Source: Gemmatimonas sp.
GTDB taxonomy: Bacteria; Gemmatimonadota; Gemmatimonadetes; Gemmatimonadales; Gemmatimonadaceae
Assembly (NCBI RefSeq): GCF_031426495.1
Contig: NZ_JANPLK010000017.1
Coordinates: forward strand, 1 to 64,000
Length of the DNA: 64,000 nt
Direction of reading: 5' to 3'
Part shown: positions 44,492 to 52,782 of the stretch, piece after piece
How the letters are laid out: every line of letters starts with the position of its first letter
Position numbering within the stretch: the first letter of the stretch is position 1
Translations under genes and position numbers: made by a program
Notes under the pieces: generated by a model
Databases searched by the model: none
The model's input: only the letters and a program-made list of their open reading frames with translations
Told to the model about the DNA's origin: nothing

Positions 44492-45696
44492 CCATGGTGG
44501 ATACAACGAACGGCGCGACAGCGCCGACTGATCGTTTCGGCCCGTTCGGTGGACGGTACGTTCCGGAAACGCTGATCCCGGCGCTCGATGCGCTCGAGGC
44601 GGCGTTCGACGAAACGCGTCACGATGCGGCGTTCCAGGCGGAACTCGATGCGTTGCTGCGTGAGTATGTCGGGCGGCCGACGGCGCTCTCGTTTGCGCCG
44701 CGGCTGAGCGCACGGATCGGCGCACCGGTCTGGATGAAGCGCGAAGACCTGTGTCATACGGGCGCGCACAAGATTAACAACACGGTCGGGCAGGCCATGC
44801 TTGCGCGCCGGATGGGGAAGCGCCGCATCATCGCCGAAACCGGCGCCGGACAGCACGGCGTCGCCACCGCGACGATCTGCGCGCGCTTTGGCCTGGAATG
44901 CGTGGTGTACATGGGTGAGGAGGACATGCAGCGCCAGGCGCTGAATGTGTTCCGCATGCGTCTCCTCGGGGCCACTGTCGTACCCGTTCTGTCGGGGACG
45001 CGGACGCTCAAGGACGCCACGACCGAAGCGATTCGCGACTGGGTCGGATCGGTGAACGACAGCCACTACATCATCGGATCCGTCGTCGGCCCGGCGCCGT
45101 ACCCGCGCATGGTGCGCGAGTTTCAGTCGGTCATTGGACGCGAGGCCCGCGCCCAGATGCTCGCGCGCGCCGGCGTGCTGCCGAAAACGGTGGTCGCGTG
45201 TGTCGGCGGCGGCTCGAACGCGATGGGTATCTTCGCCGGCTTTGTCGGCGACGCTGGTGTGGAACTTGTCGGCGTCGAGGCGGCCGGTGAGGGACTGCAT
45301 ACCGAGCGTCACAGTGCGTCGATCACACGCGGAACGCCTGGTGTGTTGCACGGGTCGCTCAGCTATCTGCTACAGGATGCGAACGGACAGGTGCATCCTG
45401 CCCACAGCATCTCGGCGGGACTCGATTATCCCGGTGTCGGCCCCGAGCACGCGTGGTTGCATGACAGCGGTCGGGCTGAATACGTGTCGATCGATGATAC
45501 CGAAGCGCTGCGCGGCGTCGCCTTGCTGAGCCGGCTCGAAGGCATCATCCCGGCGCTCGAAACGGCGCACGCCGTCGCGTGGATCGAACGGGAAGCGGGG
45601 CGCTGGTCGGAGCAGGAGCCGGTCCTGCTCTGTGTGAGCGGCCGCGGTGACAAGGACATCGGCACGATCAATCAGTACACGCTGCCCGAGGTATGA
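44488..45696 (+). CDS. trpB: Tryptophan synthase beta chain
   Basis: PLP enzyme joining indole and serine. The 402-aa product from ATG 44488 has RFGPFGGRYVPETL, the PLP lysine K95 in HTGAHKINN, ETGAGQHGVA, the GGGSNAMGIF phosphate loop, SAGLDYPGVGPEH and the closing GRGDKDI. Its stop overlaps the ATG of the HEAT gene, so trpA is separated from it by 3.1 kb. Confidence 0.97.
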   Translation: MTMVDTTNGATAPTDRFGPFGGRYVPETLIPALDALEAAFDETRHDAAFQAELDALLREYVGRPTALSFAPRLSARIGAPVWMKREDLCHTGAHKINNTVGQAMLARRMGKRRIIAETGAGQHGVATATICARFGLECVVYMGEEDMQRQALNVFRMRLLGATVVPVLSGTRTLKDATTEAIRDWVGSVNDSHYIIGSVVGPAPYPRMVREFQSVIGREARAQMLARAGVLPKTVVACVGGGSNAMGIFAGFVGDAGVELVGVEAAGEGLHTERHSASITRGTPGVLHGSLSYLLQDANGQVHPAHSISAGLDYPGVGPEHAWLHDSGRAEYVSIDDTEALRGVALLSRLEGIIPALETAHAVAWIEREAGRWSEQEPVLLCVSGRGDKDIGTINQYTLPEV

Positions 45697-47393
45697 CGAC
45701 AACTGGGCACGAAGTAGCCGTCTCGCCGCCGGCGGTGGCGGCAATCGAGGATGCGTTACGCGCATTCGCGAAGGCGCTTCGTGCCATTCAGTTGTACCTG
45801 CCGAACAATCCGACGCGCGCGACCGCCATCGAGCAGGCGCGTACGGCATTCGGCAAAGTGTGGCGCGTGGCGAGCCCGCTCGAGATCCAGATCAAGGAAG
45901 CGTCGTTCGCGTGGGAAGAGCGAACGGTGTACCTCGATGCGGAGCGCGGCACCGACGGATTGCCGTGGTTGCTGTATCGCGATGGCTTGCGGTCGCTGCA
46001 GCTGCACAGTGGATTCGAATCCACCGATCTCGAGGCCCTGCTCGCCATTCTGCACAAAGCGCGCACTGCGCTTCCGGATGATGATGATCTCGTGACCCTG
46101 CTGTGGGTCGCCGACCTGGCCACGGTCGAGTATCGACACGTCGAGCACGATGCGGTGGGCGATATGCCGGTCATGGCAGGTACCGATCGCCCGGGCGTCG
46201 CGGTGTTCGCGGCCGGCGTGGCGCCGCTGGCGGTGCCGTCGGCGGAATCGGCAGCGCCCGGCGAGGGGCCGCCTCCGGGCATGGTCCGGGTCGAGGACTT
46301 CGACACCACGCTGTATTTCCTCGACACGCGTGAAGCGACCTATCTGCAGGACGAACTCAAGCGCGAATACGCCGAGGATCATCGCAAGCTCGTGTTGGCG
46401 AGCCTGTTCGATGTGATCGAAGGGCAGGCTGCCGTGGAGTCGCAGTTGGAGGCGCTGCGTACGGTCGATCAGCTGTTGATCGAGTTTCTCACGCTCGGCG
46501 AGTACGAGCTTGTCGCGTTGGCGTTGCGCGAGGCGTCAACGGCGTCGCGGCGGCTCGCCGCGGAGGAGCGCGTGATGACGGCGCTCCGTGACCTGCCGGC
46601 CCGCTTGAGTGAGCCCGCCGTGATGTCGCAGCTGCTTCAGGCGCTCGACGAGAGCGCACGGACGCCGGTGGCCTCGCTGCTCGAGGGGCTGTTCGTGGAG
46701 CTTCGGCCGTCTGCGCTCGAGCCGCTTGTCGCGTGGCTCGGTGTCGCGACGTCCTCGCCGGCGCGGGCGTCGATCGAACGCGCCTCGGCACGATTGGCGG
46801 GCGCGCACACGACGGAACTCGCGCAGCTGCTCGAGCATGAGAACGAGTTCGTTGTACGTGGGGCGCTGCGACTGGCCGCGCAGCTGGCAACGCCGGCCGC
46901 GGTACCTGGCCTGGCCCGGTTGCTGCGCGGCCGCGACTCGAAGCTGCGCGTCGAAGCGCTGAGCGTGCTTGGTGAGATAGCCTCGCCTGCCGCGCTGCAG
47001 GCCGTCGAGCGCGGCATCGAGGACAGCGATCGCGACGTACGCGTCGCCGCGTTCCGCGTGATCGCGACACGGCTGCACACGGCCGCGCTTCCCCGACTAC
47101 TCGACGCCGTGCGGCGCAAGGAGCTGCGCTCGGCAGATCTGAGTGAGAAGATGGCGCTCTTTGAAGCCTTTGGCAGCATGTGCGGTGATGCCGGCGTGCC
47201 AGAGCTCGACGCGCTATTGAATGCGCGCGGACTTCTTGGAGCACGCGAGCCAGCGGAGCTGCGCGCCTGCGCCGCCCGCGCGCTCGGCATGGTGGCGACG
47301 CCGAAGGCTTCGGCGGCCTTACAGCGTGCCGCCGACACGAAGGATGTCGTCGTGCGCAGCGCCGTCGCGCGCGCCATGCGAGGCAGCGCGTGA
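45693..47393 (+). CDS. HEAT-repeat protein inside the trp operon
   Basis: A 566-aa protein with no catalytic motif seen. Residues ~15-75 form an N-terminal domain with ALRAIQLYLPNNPTRATAI, resembling that of the next gene. A middle region (~75-330) is mixed, with an Ala/Pro/Gly-rich linker near 165-205. Residues ~340-560 are helical HEAT-type repeats, e.g. VVRGALRLAAQLATPAAVPG, then the similar LRVEALSVLGEIASPAALQA and VRVAAFRVIATRLHTAALPR. Such repeats make protein-binding scaffolds. It starts on the trpB stop (ATGA) and ends on the GTG of the HD-GYP gene (GTGA). Confidence 0.8.
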   Translation: MTTTGHEVAVSPPAVAAIEDALRAFAKALRAIQLYLPNNPTRATAIEQARTAFGKVWRVASPLEIQIKEASFAWEERTVYLDAERGTDGLPWLLYRDGLRSLQLHSGFESTDLEALLAILHKARTALPDDDDLVTLLWVADLATVEYRHVEHDAVGDMPVMAGTDRPGVAVFAAGVAPLAVPSAESAAPGEGPPPGMVRVEDFDTTLYFLDTREATYLQDELKREYAEDHRKLVLASLFDVIEGQAAVESQLEALRTVDQLLIEFLTLGEYELVALALREASTASRRLAAEERVMTALRDLPARLSEPAVMSQLLQALDESARTPVASLLEGLFVELRPSALEPLVAWLGVATSSPARASIERASARLAGAHTTELAQLLEHENEFVVRGALRLAAQLATPAAVPGLARLLRGRDSKLRVEALSVLGEIASPAALQAVERGIEDSDRDVRVAAFRVIATRLHTAALPRLLDAVRRKELRSADLSEKMALFEAFGSMCGDAGVPELDALLNARGLLGAREPAELRACAARALGMVATPKASAALQRAADTKDVVVRSAVARAMRGSA

Positions 47394-48850
47394 CGGCACC
47401 GCTTTCGTCCATCGGCAGTGATCAATCGGGTGATCCCCAGGCGCAGCGTACGGCGCGCGGATTCGTGGTCGCCGTGCATGGTGCGGTACGCGCGGTGCGC
47501 CTCTATCCCATCGAGAACAGCGCCGTGCAGAAGGCGATTGCCGAGCTGGTCAACGCCGCCGAGCGCGTCGAGTTGGCTGACGGGCAATGTCGTCTGCGAC
47601 GGATCGGTGATTACCTGTTCGTGAATGAAACGCGACTGCGTCTCACACTCGACAACTACGCCGCCGTCGCGTACGTGCTCGGTCTGCTCCGCGAGGCAGG
47701 GCTCGGCGGCTTCGCGATTATCGCGCCGACGAGCCCGCGGGTGTGGGTCGTGCTGCTCGCGTTTCTGCAGTCGCCGCCGCTCGAGTATCCCGAAGAAGAT
47801 CGACTTCAGCAGGTCTCGACGCGCGTCGAACAGGCCGGCGTTGCGTGCTTCGAATTCTATCCGCCCGTCGAGGAAGCCGATCAGCAGGAAACGGAACTCG
47901 ACGCGAAGGAACGCGCCCGTCAAACGTATGTGCGGTCGCTCGACGTCACCCGCGATGTGATGACATCGGCACGACTCGGGCGCAGCGCGGGACTCAAGCG
48001 GGTCAAGCGTGCGGTGCAAGGTATCGTCGACGCCATTCTCACCGATGCCGCGTCGCTGATCGGCCTGACCACGCTCCGCGAGTTCGACGAGTACACGTTT
48101 GTGCACAGCGTGAACGTCAGTATTCTCTCGGTGGCACTCGGACGCCGGCTCGGATTGACGAAGCCCCAGCTGTTGGACCTCGGGCTGGCGGCGCTGTTGC
48201 ACGACATCGGCAAGTCGCGTGTCCCGCTCGAGCTGCTCAACAAGCGAGGGTCGCTGGATGACGAGGAGCGGGTCATTCTCCAGACGCATACATGGCAGGG
48301 CGTGCTCGCGATGTTCGCCATGCCGACCGGTTCGGCGCGTCCCTGGCGCGCCATGACCTCGGCGTACGAACATCACATGCGTATCGACCTCACGGGCTAT
48401 CCCAGGTCGTTGCGGTCGCGTCGGCTGACACTGTACAGCAAGATCATCGCGGTGGCAGACGGCTTCGATGCCGCCACGACCACGCGCGTGTATCAGGACG
48501 TGCCATGGACGCCGGCGGACGTGTTGCGAGGCATGCGAGACAACACGCGCCTCGGACTCGACCCCGTAGTCGTGAAAGCGTTCATCAACCTCACGGGCAT
48601 CTATCCGGTCGGCACGCTTGTGGTCCTCGACTCCTTCGCGCTCGCGATGGTGGTCGCGGCCAATCCCGATCCGACCGCGCTGTCTCGTCCGCTCGTGCGC
48701 ATGATCACGGACGCCCAGGGCAACCGCGTTCAGGATCTCCAGATCTACGACCTGACATCCTGCGACGCGTCCGGCCAATTTGCATACACTATCATTCGGA
48801 CCGAGGACCCTCAACGCTATGGCATCAACATCGGTGATTACTTCGCCTGA
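47390..48850 (+). CDS. HD-GYP domain protein (possible cyclic-dinucleotide phosphodiesterase)
   Basis: A 486-aa protein. The N-terminal domain (~20-150) contains AVRAVRLYPIENSAVQKAI, akin to the HEAT neighbour. The HD-GYP domain spans ~210-400: HSVNVSILSVALG, HD at 271-272 in LLHDIGKS, QTHTWQG, and HHMRIDLTGYP at 328-338, then IIAVADGFDAATT. The metal-binding His and Asp positions are kept, but the loop usually reading HHERxDGxGYP has Met for Glu and Leu for the first Gly. HD-GYP enzymes cleave c-di-GMP or cGAMP; activity here is uncertain. trpA starts inside its last 32 bases. Confidence 0.87.
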   Translation: MTAPLSSIGSDQSGDPQAQRTARGFVVAVHGAVRAVRLYPIENSAVQKAIAELVNAAERVELADGQCRLRRIGDYLFVNETRLRLTLDNYAAVAYVLGLLREAGLGGFAIIAPTSPRVWVVLLAFLQSPPLEYPEEDRLQQVSTRVEQAGVACFEFYPPVEEADQQETELDAKERARQTYVRSLDVTRDVMTSARLGRSAGLKRVKRAVQGIVDAILTDAASLIGLTTLREFDEYTFVHSVNVSILSVALGRRLGLTKPQLLDLGLAALLHDIGKSRVPLELLNKRGSLDDEERVILQTHTWQGVLAMFAMPTGSARPWRAMTSAYEHHMRIDLTGYPRSLRSRRLTLYSKIIAVADGFDAATTTRVYQDVPWTPADVLRGMRDNTRLGLDPVVVKAFINLTGIYPVGTLVVLDSFALAMVVAANPDPTALSRPLVRMITDAQGNRVQDLQIYDLTSCDASGQFAYTIIRTEDPQRYGINIGDYFA

Positions 48851-49640
48851 CGTTTCCGTCCCGTCCGCCTCACGACTGTCGGCGCGCTTTGCGGCGCTGG
48901 CGTCGCAAGGGCGTCGGGCGCTTGTCTGCTATGTGACGGCAGGGCATCCTGACCCCGAGCAGAGCGTCACGCTGCTCCGTGGCATTGCGGCGGCTGGCGC
49001 CGACGTGATCGAGGTCGGCGTACCGTTCTCTGATCCGATGGCTGACGGTCCGGTCATCCAGCTGAGTTCGCAGATCGCCCTCGACCACGGCGTGAGCCTC
49101 GAGCGCACGCTGGAGATCGTGCGCGACGCTGCGCTCGACGTGCCGGTGGTGTTGTTCAGCTACCTCAATCCGATCATCGCCGGCGGACCGGATGTGCTCG
49201 CGCGCGCGCGCGCTGCCGGTGTGGATGGTGTCTTGGTCACCGACCTGCCGGTCGGTGCCGATCCCACGCGCGAAGCGTGGTTTGGTGAGAGCGGGCTCGA
49301 CTTCGTGCGGTTGGTCGCGCCGACCACGCCGGCCCCGCGCATGGAGGAGATTGCACGTCATGGCGGCGGATTCGTGTATCTGATCAGCCGCTTGGGCGTG
49401 ACCGGAGAACGGGCGTCCCTGCCCGATGATCTACCGGACACGGTGGCGCGGCTCCGATCGTCGACGGCACTGCCGATCTGCATCGGCTTCGGCATCTCGA
49501 CCCCGGAGCAGGCCAAGGCGGCGGCGCTGTTAGGTGATGGTGTGGTCGTCGGTAGTGCGCTCGTGCGAGCCGCGGGACGTTCGGTGCAGGAGGCCATCGA
49601 CCTGACGGCGGCGCTGCGCGCTGCAATCGACGAGATCTGA
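48819..49640 (+). CDS. trpA: Tryptophan synthase alpha chain
   Basis: Cleaves indole-glycerol phosphate and passes indole to TrpB. The 273-aa barrel shows YVTAGHPDPE, the catalytic Glu in VIEVGVPFSDPMADGPVIQ, the catalytic Asp in VLVTDLPVG, YLISRLGVTGER and IGFGISTPEQ. The ATG at 48819 lies 32 bases inside the HD-GYP gene, so the HEAT and HD-GYP genes are firmly within the trp operon. Confidence 0.96.
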   Translation: MASTSVITSPDVSVPSASRLSARFAALASQGRRALVCYVTAGHPDPEQSVTLLRGIAAAGADVIEVGVPFSDPMADGPVIQLSSQIALDHGVSLERTLEIVRDAALDVPVVLFSYLNPIIAGGPDVLARARAAGVDGVLVTDLPVGADPTREAWFGESGLDFVRLVAPTTPAPRMEEIARHGGGFVYLISRLGVTGERASLPDDLPDTVARLRSSTALPICIGFGISTPEQAKAAALLGDGVVVGSALVRAAGRSVQEAIDLTAALRAAIDEI

Positions 49641-49648
49641 CGACCGCT

Positions 49649-50209
49649 GTGACGGCCGATTCACTCCGCCACGGACCGCGCCTCGCGCTGCCGGCCTGGT
49701 CGATCGTGACCGACAAACGGCGCGCGCATATCGGGCGCGTCGTGACGCTGTTGCGGTCGTGGGCCGAAACGCTTGCGCTGCCGGCGACAGACACGCAGGC
49801 CTGGGTGGATGCCGGCACCTGGCACGATGCACTGCGCGACGCTGATGAACATATGCTGCGCACCGTGACCAGCGACCACACGCGTCCGTTCGGCATGCTG
49901 CACGGCCCGGCGACGGCGATCCGTCTCGCCGCGATCGGTGAGACGCGTCAGGACGTGCTCGACGCGATTCGCTGGCATACCGTCGGTCAGTCCGACTGGT
50001 CGCGGGTTGGTCGCGCGCTGTACATGGCCGACTTTCTCGAGCCGGGTCGCTCGTTTATGCAGGCCGATCGCGCATTTCTCGCCAGCTGCGTGCCACTCGC
50101 CTTTGACGACGTCTTCCGTCAGGTAGTTCGTATGCGTCTCGAGTGGGCCATCCGCGAAGGGAAGGGGCTCGCGCCCGAGACGGTCGCGCTCTGGGAGACC
50201 GTGCGATGA
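49649..50209 (+). CDS. YqeK-like HD-domain hydrolase
   Basis: A 186-aa HD protein. The pattern WHDALRDADE (HD), LHGPATA, AIRWHTVGQ and LYMADFLEPGR is that of YqeK, which hydrolyses symmetrical Ap4A. The usual gene order is nadD-yqeK-LytR_C-rsfS, and a LytR_C gene does follow, but nadD and rsfS are absent here. GTG start 8 bases after trpA; its end overlaps the next ATG. Confidence 0.78.
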   Translation: MTADSLRHGPRLALPAWSIVTDKRRAHIGRVVTLLRSWAETLALPATDTQAWVDAGTWHDALRDADEHMLRTVTSDHTRPFGMLHGPATAIRLAAIGETRQDVLDAIRWHTVGQSDWSRVGRALYMADFLEPGRSFMQADRAFLASCVPLAFDDVFRQVVRMRLEWAIREGKGLAPETVALWETVR

Positions 50210-50709
50210 GCACGTCTTCTGGGTGGCCGTCGATGCCAGCAGCGGACGCGCCGCGGCGCAAGCGGCGCGGTTTGCTGATTCTTGCGCTGTTGGCCGTCGT
50301 GACTCTCGGCGCCGGCGCGGCGTGGTGGCAATTGAAAGCGACTCCTATCATCTCGTCCGCGAACGGCACGATGGCGGCCGTCGATGATTCGCTCGCGCGT
50401 GCGCCCAGTGACAGTCGCGTGCGGGTTCGCGTGCTCAATGCGTCGGGCACGCGAGGGTACGCGCGGCGCGCGACCATCGAATTACGCGATCGTGGCTTCG
50501 ATGTCGTCGAGTACGACACCGAGCGTGGCAAGCCTCGCAATGGCACGCTCATCGTCTCACACACCGGACATCGGGATTGGGCCGACCGGCTCCATCGTGC
50601 GTTCGGCACGGGCGCGATCGAGGAACGCCCGGATTCGCTACGCTACGTGGATCTCACCATCTTCGTGGGTCGTGACTGGAAGCCGTCGACCGAGACGCTC
50701 CGTCCGTAG
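50206..50709 (+). CDS. LytR C-terminal domain membrane protein
   Basis: A 167-aa protein with a cytoplasmic Arg/Lys patch (PRRKRRG), one membrane helix at about residues 22-41, and an extracytoplasmic LytR_C domain (VRVRVLNASGTRGYARRATI, ..LRDRGFDVVEYD). It lacks the LytR-CpsA-Psr catalytic domain. The function of stand-alone LytR_C proteins is unclear, probably envelope related. Its final 72 bases overlap rlmN on the other strand. Confidence 0.82.
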   Translation: MSTSSGWPSMPAADAPRRKRRGLLILALLAVVTLGAGAAWWQLKATPIISSANGTMAAVDDSLARAPSDSRVRVRVLNASGTRGYARRATIELRDRGFDVVEYDTERGKPRNGTLIVSHTGHRDWADRLHRAFGTGAIEERPDSLRYVDLTIFVGRDWKPSTETLRP

Positions 50710-51732
50710 CTGACCGCAGGCGGCGGCGATATCGAGCCCACGACTGCGACGAACCGCGGTCTCGACCCCGCGCGCGCGAAGCGCCCGGGCAAAGGATGAG
50801 ATCACCGATGCGGGCGAGGGGACAAAGCCCATCGTCCCACCAGGGTGGAGAGGAATCAAATTCACGAAGGCGCGGCACTCGCGTGCCAACTGCGCCAGCA
50901 TCGCGGAGTGCGATGGCTGGTCATTGACGCCACCGAGCATCACGTATTCGAACGTCACGCGTCGATCGAACTTTGCCGCGGCCGCAATGACTTCAGACAG
51001 CGGATACTTCGTGTTCACCGGCATCAGCGATTTGCGTAGCTCATCGCTGGGCGCATGGATCGAGATCGCCAGTCGGAACTGCTCAGGGCGTTCGGACAGC
51101 GCCACGATGCCCGGCAACACGCCGACGGTGGAAATCGTGATGTGTCGCGCACCGATGCCCAGCGCGCGGGGATCGTTGAGCAGCGAGAGGGTGGAATCGA
51201 CCGCCTTCCAATTCATCATCGGCTCGCCCATGCCCATGAACACGATGTTCGTGGGAATGATCGGCGGCGACAGCAGGCGAAGCTCGCGCACTTGTCCGGC
51301 GATTTCCGACGGCGTCAAGTTGCGCTGAAAACCCATCGCGCCCGTGGCGCAGAACGCGCATTGGAGCGCGCAGCCGGCCTGCGACGAAATGCAGAACGTG
51401 ATGCGGTCGCCATCGGGGATAGACACGGTCTCGATGAGTTGACCGTCAGCCATTCTGAACAGGAACTTCTCGGTGCCGTCAGTCGAGGTCTGGCGCGTCG
51501 AGAGGTCGAGCTGGGGGAGCGCGAACGACTGCGCGAGTGCCTCGCGAAGCGCTTTGGGCAGCTCGGTGATCTCGTCGAACGAGCGGACCGGACGCTGCCA
51601 GAGACGCGCGAAAATCTGCGCCGCCCGATACGACGGCTCACCGCGCTCACTCAGCCACGCGAGGAGGCGCGACAGGGCCGCATCAGGTGAAAGGTCAAGC
51701 AGGTTTTCGGTCGCCATCGTGTCTGACATCAT
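50638..51732 (-). CDS. rlmN: 23S rRNA (adenine(2503)-C2)-methyltransferase RlmN
   Basis: Radical-SAM enzyme that methylates A2503 of 23S rRNA and A37 of tRNAs. The 364-aa product has the cluster motif CALQCAFC, MGFQRNLTPSEI, NIVFMGMGEPMMNW, and the catalytic Cys in DIAAACGQLR. About 19 residues beyond that are an extension that overlaps the convergent LytR_C gene. The start at 51732 overlaps the stop of the upstream secreted protein (ATGA); ATGs at 51729 and 51717 are alternatives. Confidence 0.95.
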   Translation of the reverse strand: MMSDTMATENLLDLSPDAALSRLLAWLSERGEPSYRAAQIFARLWQRPVRSFDEITELPKALREALAQSFALPQLDLSTRQTSTDGTEKFLFRMADGQLIETVSIPDGDRITFCISSQAGCALQCAFCATGAMGFQRNLTPSEIAGQVRELRLLSPPIIPTNIVFMGMGEPMMNWKAVDSTLSLLNDPRALGIGARHITISTVGVLPGIVALSERPEQFRLAISIHAPSDELRKSLMPVNTKYPLSEVIAAAAKFDRRVTFEYVMLGGVNDQPSHSAMLAQLARECRAFVNLIPLHPGGTMGFVPSPASVISSFARALRARGVETAVRRSRGLDIAAACGQLRTERLGRRLPVTTHEDGEIHVA

Positions 51733-52628
51733 TCCTTGAGGATCGAACTGAGCGTGAACTGATAAACGGGTCCGAGCCCGGAGATGCCTTCCTCGCGTGC
51801 GACGCCGACCACGTACCGTGCATAGTACACCGCCAGCCCCGAGCGGATGCGCGTGACGGAACTTCCGCCCGCCGAGGCGCGCACGATCGCGGCTCGTGCC
51901 TCCAGTCGATCCAGTCGCCCCGACAGGAACGGTCCGCGCTCCGTCGCCCCGCGGTTGACGTTGTTCTGGCTCAGTCCAAGCCGGAGCTCGCGGGAGGCCG
52001 AATCGCCGACCACTCGCGCGTCAACCGCCGCCACGAACGCCGGTCGATCATCAATTTCGCGGCCTGGACGCCACAGGAAGCTGGACAAGGCGAGGCGCGC
52101 GTTCTGCCATGGCAGATCGTGGATTACCACACCGAGGTCGGCGGCGATCGCCGTGTTCACCTGCTGGTCGGCCCGCCCTTCGCGCCAGCGCGCCGCCAGT
52201 CCGGCCGTGACATGCGGCATCAGCGTTTTGGCCGCCGTGGCACTGACCAGCACGCTGGCGTAGCTGATGTCACCGACGCTCTGCGGATCGCTCTCGGTTC
52301 GCACCAGCCCCGCCACGGACGTTCGGGCCACCGACACGCCGAGCGTGGTGCCCGATGCGCGGCGAAACGACGCGGAGATCAATTGCCCGTCGACGCCTTG
52401 CTGCGCGCCGGTCGACAACGACGCAACGCCAAGCCGCATCCGCTCGCCAGGGCGGAGCGCCGACGCCGCCGGATTCCACAGGCCGGCCCCAGGTTCCGCG
52501 GCCAGCGCCGCCGGCTCGAGCACCGCGCCGAGCGGAAATTCCCAAAGATCGCGCGCGGGCACTGGCTGCGCGGCGAGCCCGCGGGCCCAGCAACACGCGG
52601 TCATCCCGCAGATGAGCAGGCGTCGCAT
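51729..52628 (-). CDS. Secreted protein, possible outer-membrane beta-barrel
   Basis: I do not recognise a family with certainty. The 299-aa product from ATG 52628 has a Sec signal (about 21 residues, ending GLAAQ). The mature part contains EPGAGLWNPAAS, a pattern shared with PorV/FadL-like barrels in which a nearly constant N-terminal loop is followed by alternating strands (MRLGVASLSTG, LGVSVARTSVAGL, ARLALSSFLWRPG). It ends FTLSSILKE rather than in the usual aromatic residue. It is coupled to rlmN and diverges from aspS. Confidence 0.65.
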   Translation of the reverse strand: MRRLLICGMTACCWARGLAAQPVPARDLWEFPLGAVLEPAALAAEPGAGLWNPAASALRPGERMRLGVASLSTGAQQGVDGQLISASFRRASGTTLGVSVARTSVAGLVRTESDPQSVGDISYASVLVSATAAKTLMPHVTAGLAARWREGRADQQVNTAIAADLGVVIHDLPWQNARLALSSFLWRPGREIDDRPAFVAAVDARVVGDSASRELRLGLSQNNVNRGATERGPFLSGRLDRLEARAAIVRASAGGSSVTRIRSGLAVYYARYVVGVAREEGISGLGPVYQFTLSSILKE

Positions 52629-52782
52629 AGGGCACTCTAACGGCCCGCGCCTTGGCGGGTCAAGCGAATGCCTCTGGGCAATCGCTACCGAGACCGACGT
52701 AAATCGTTTAACTTTCATCGTTTGCGGCCGTTCATCGGCCCACGTACTTCCCTGATGTGCCCCGTCCGGAGCGCCGCGCGTA

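Noticed and set aside
46637..48814. A very long open frame on the minus strand opposite the HEAT and HD-GYP genes (725 codons)
   Set aside because: Its translation is His/Arg/Gln-rich with no domain, and both plus-strand genes have clear families. GC-rich codon use leaves antisense frames open.
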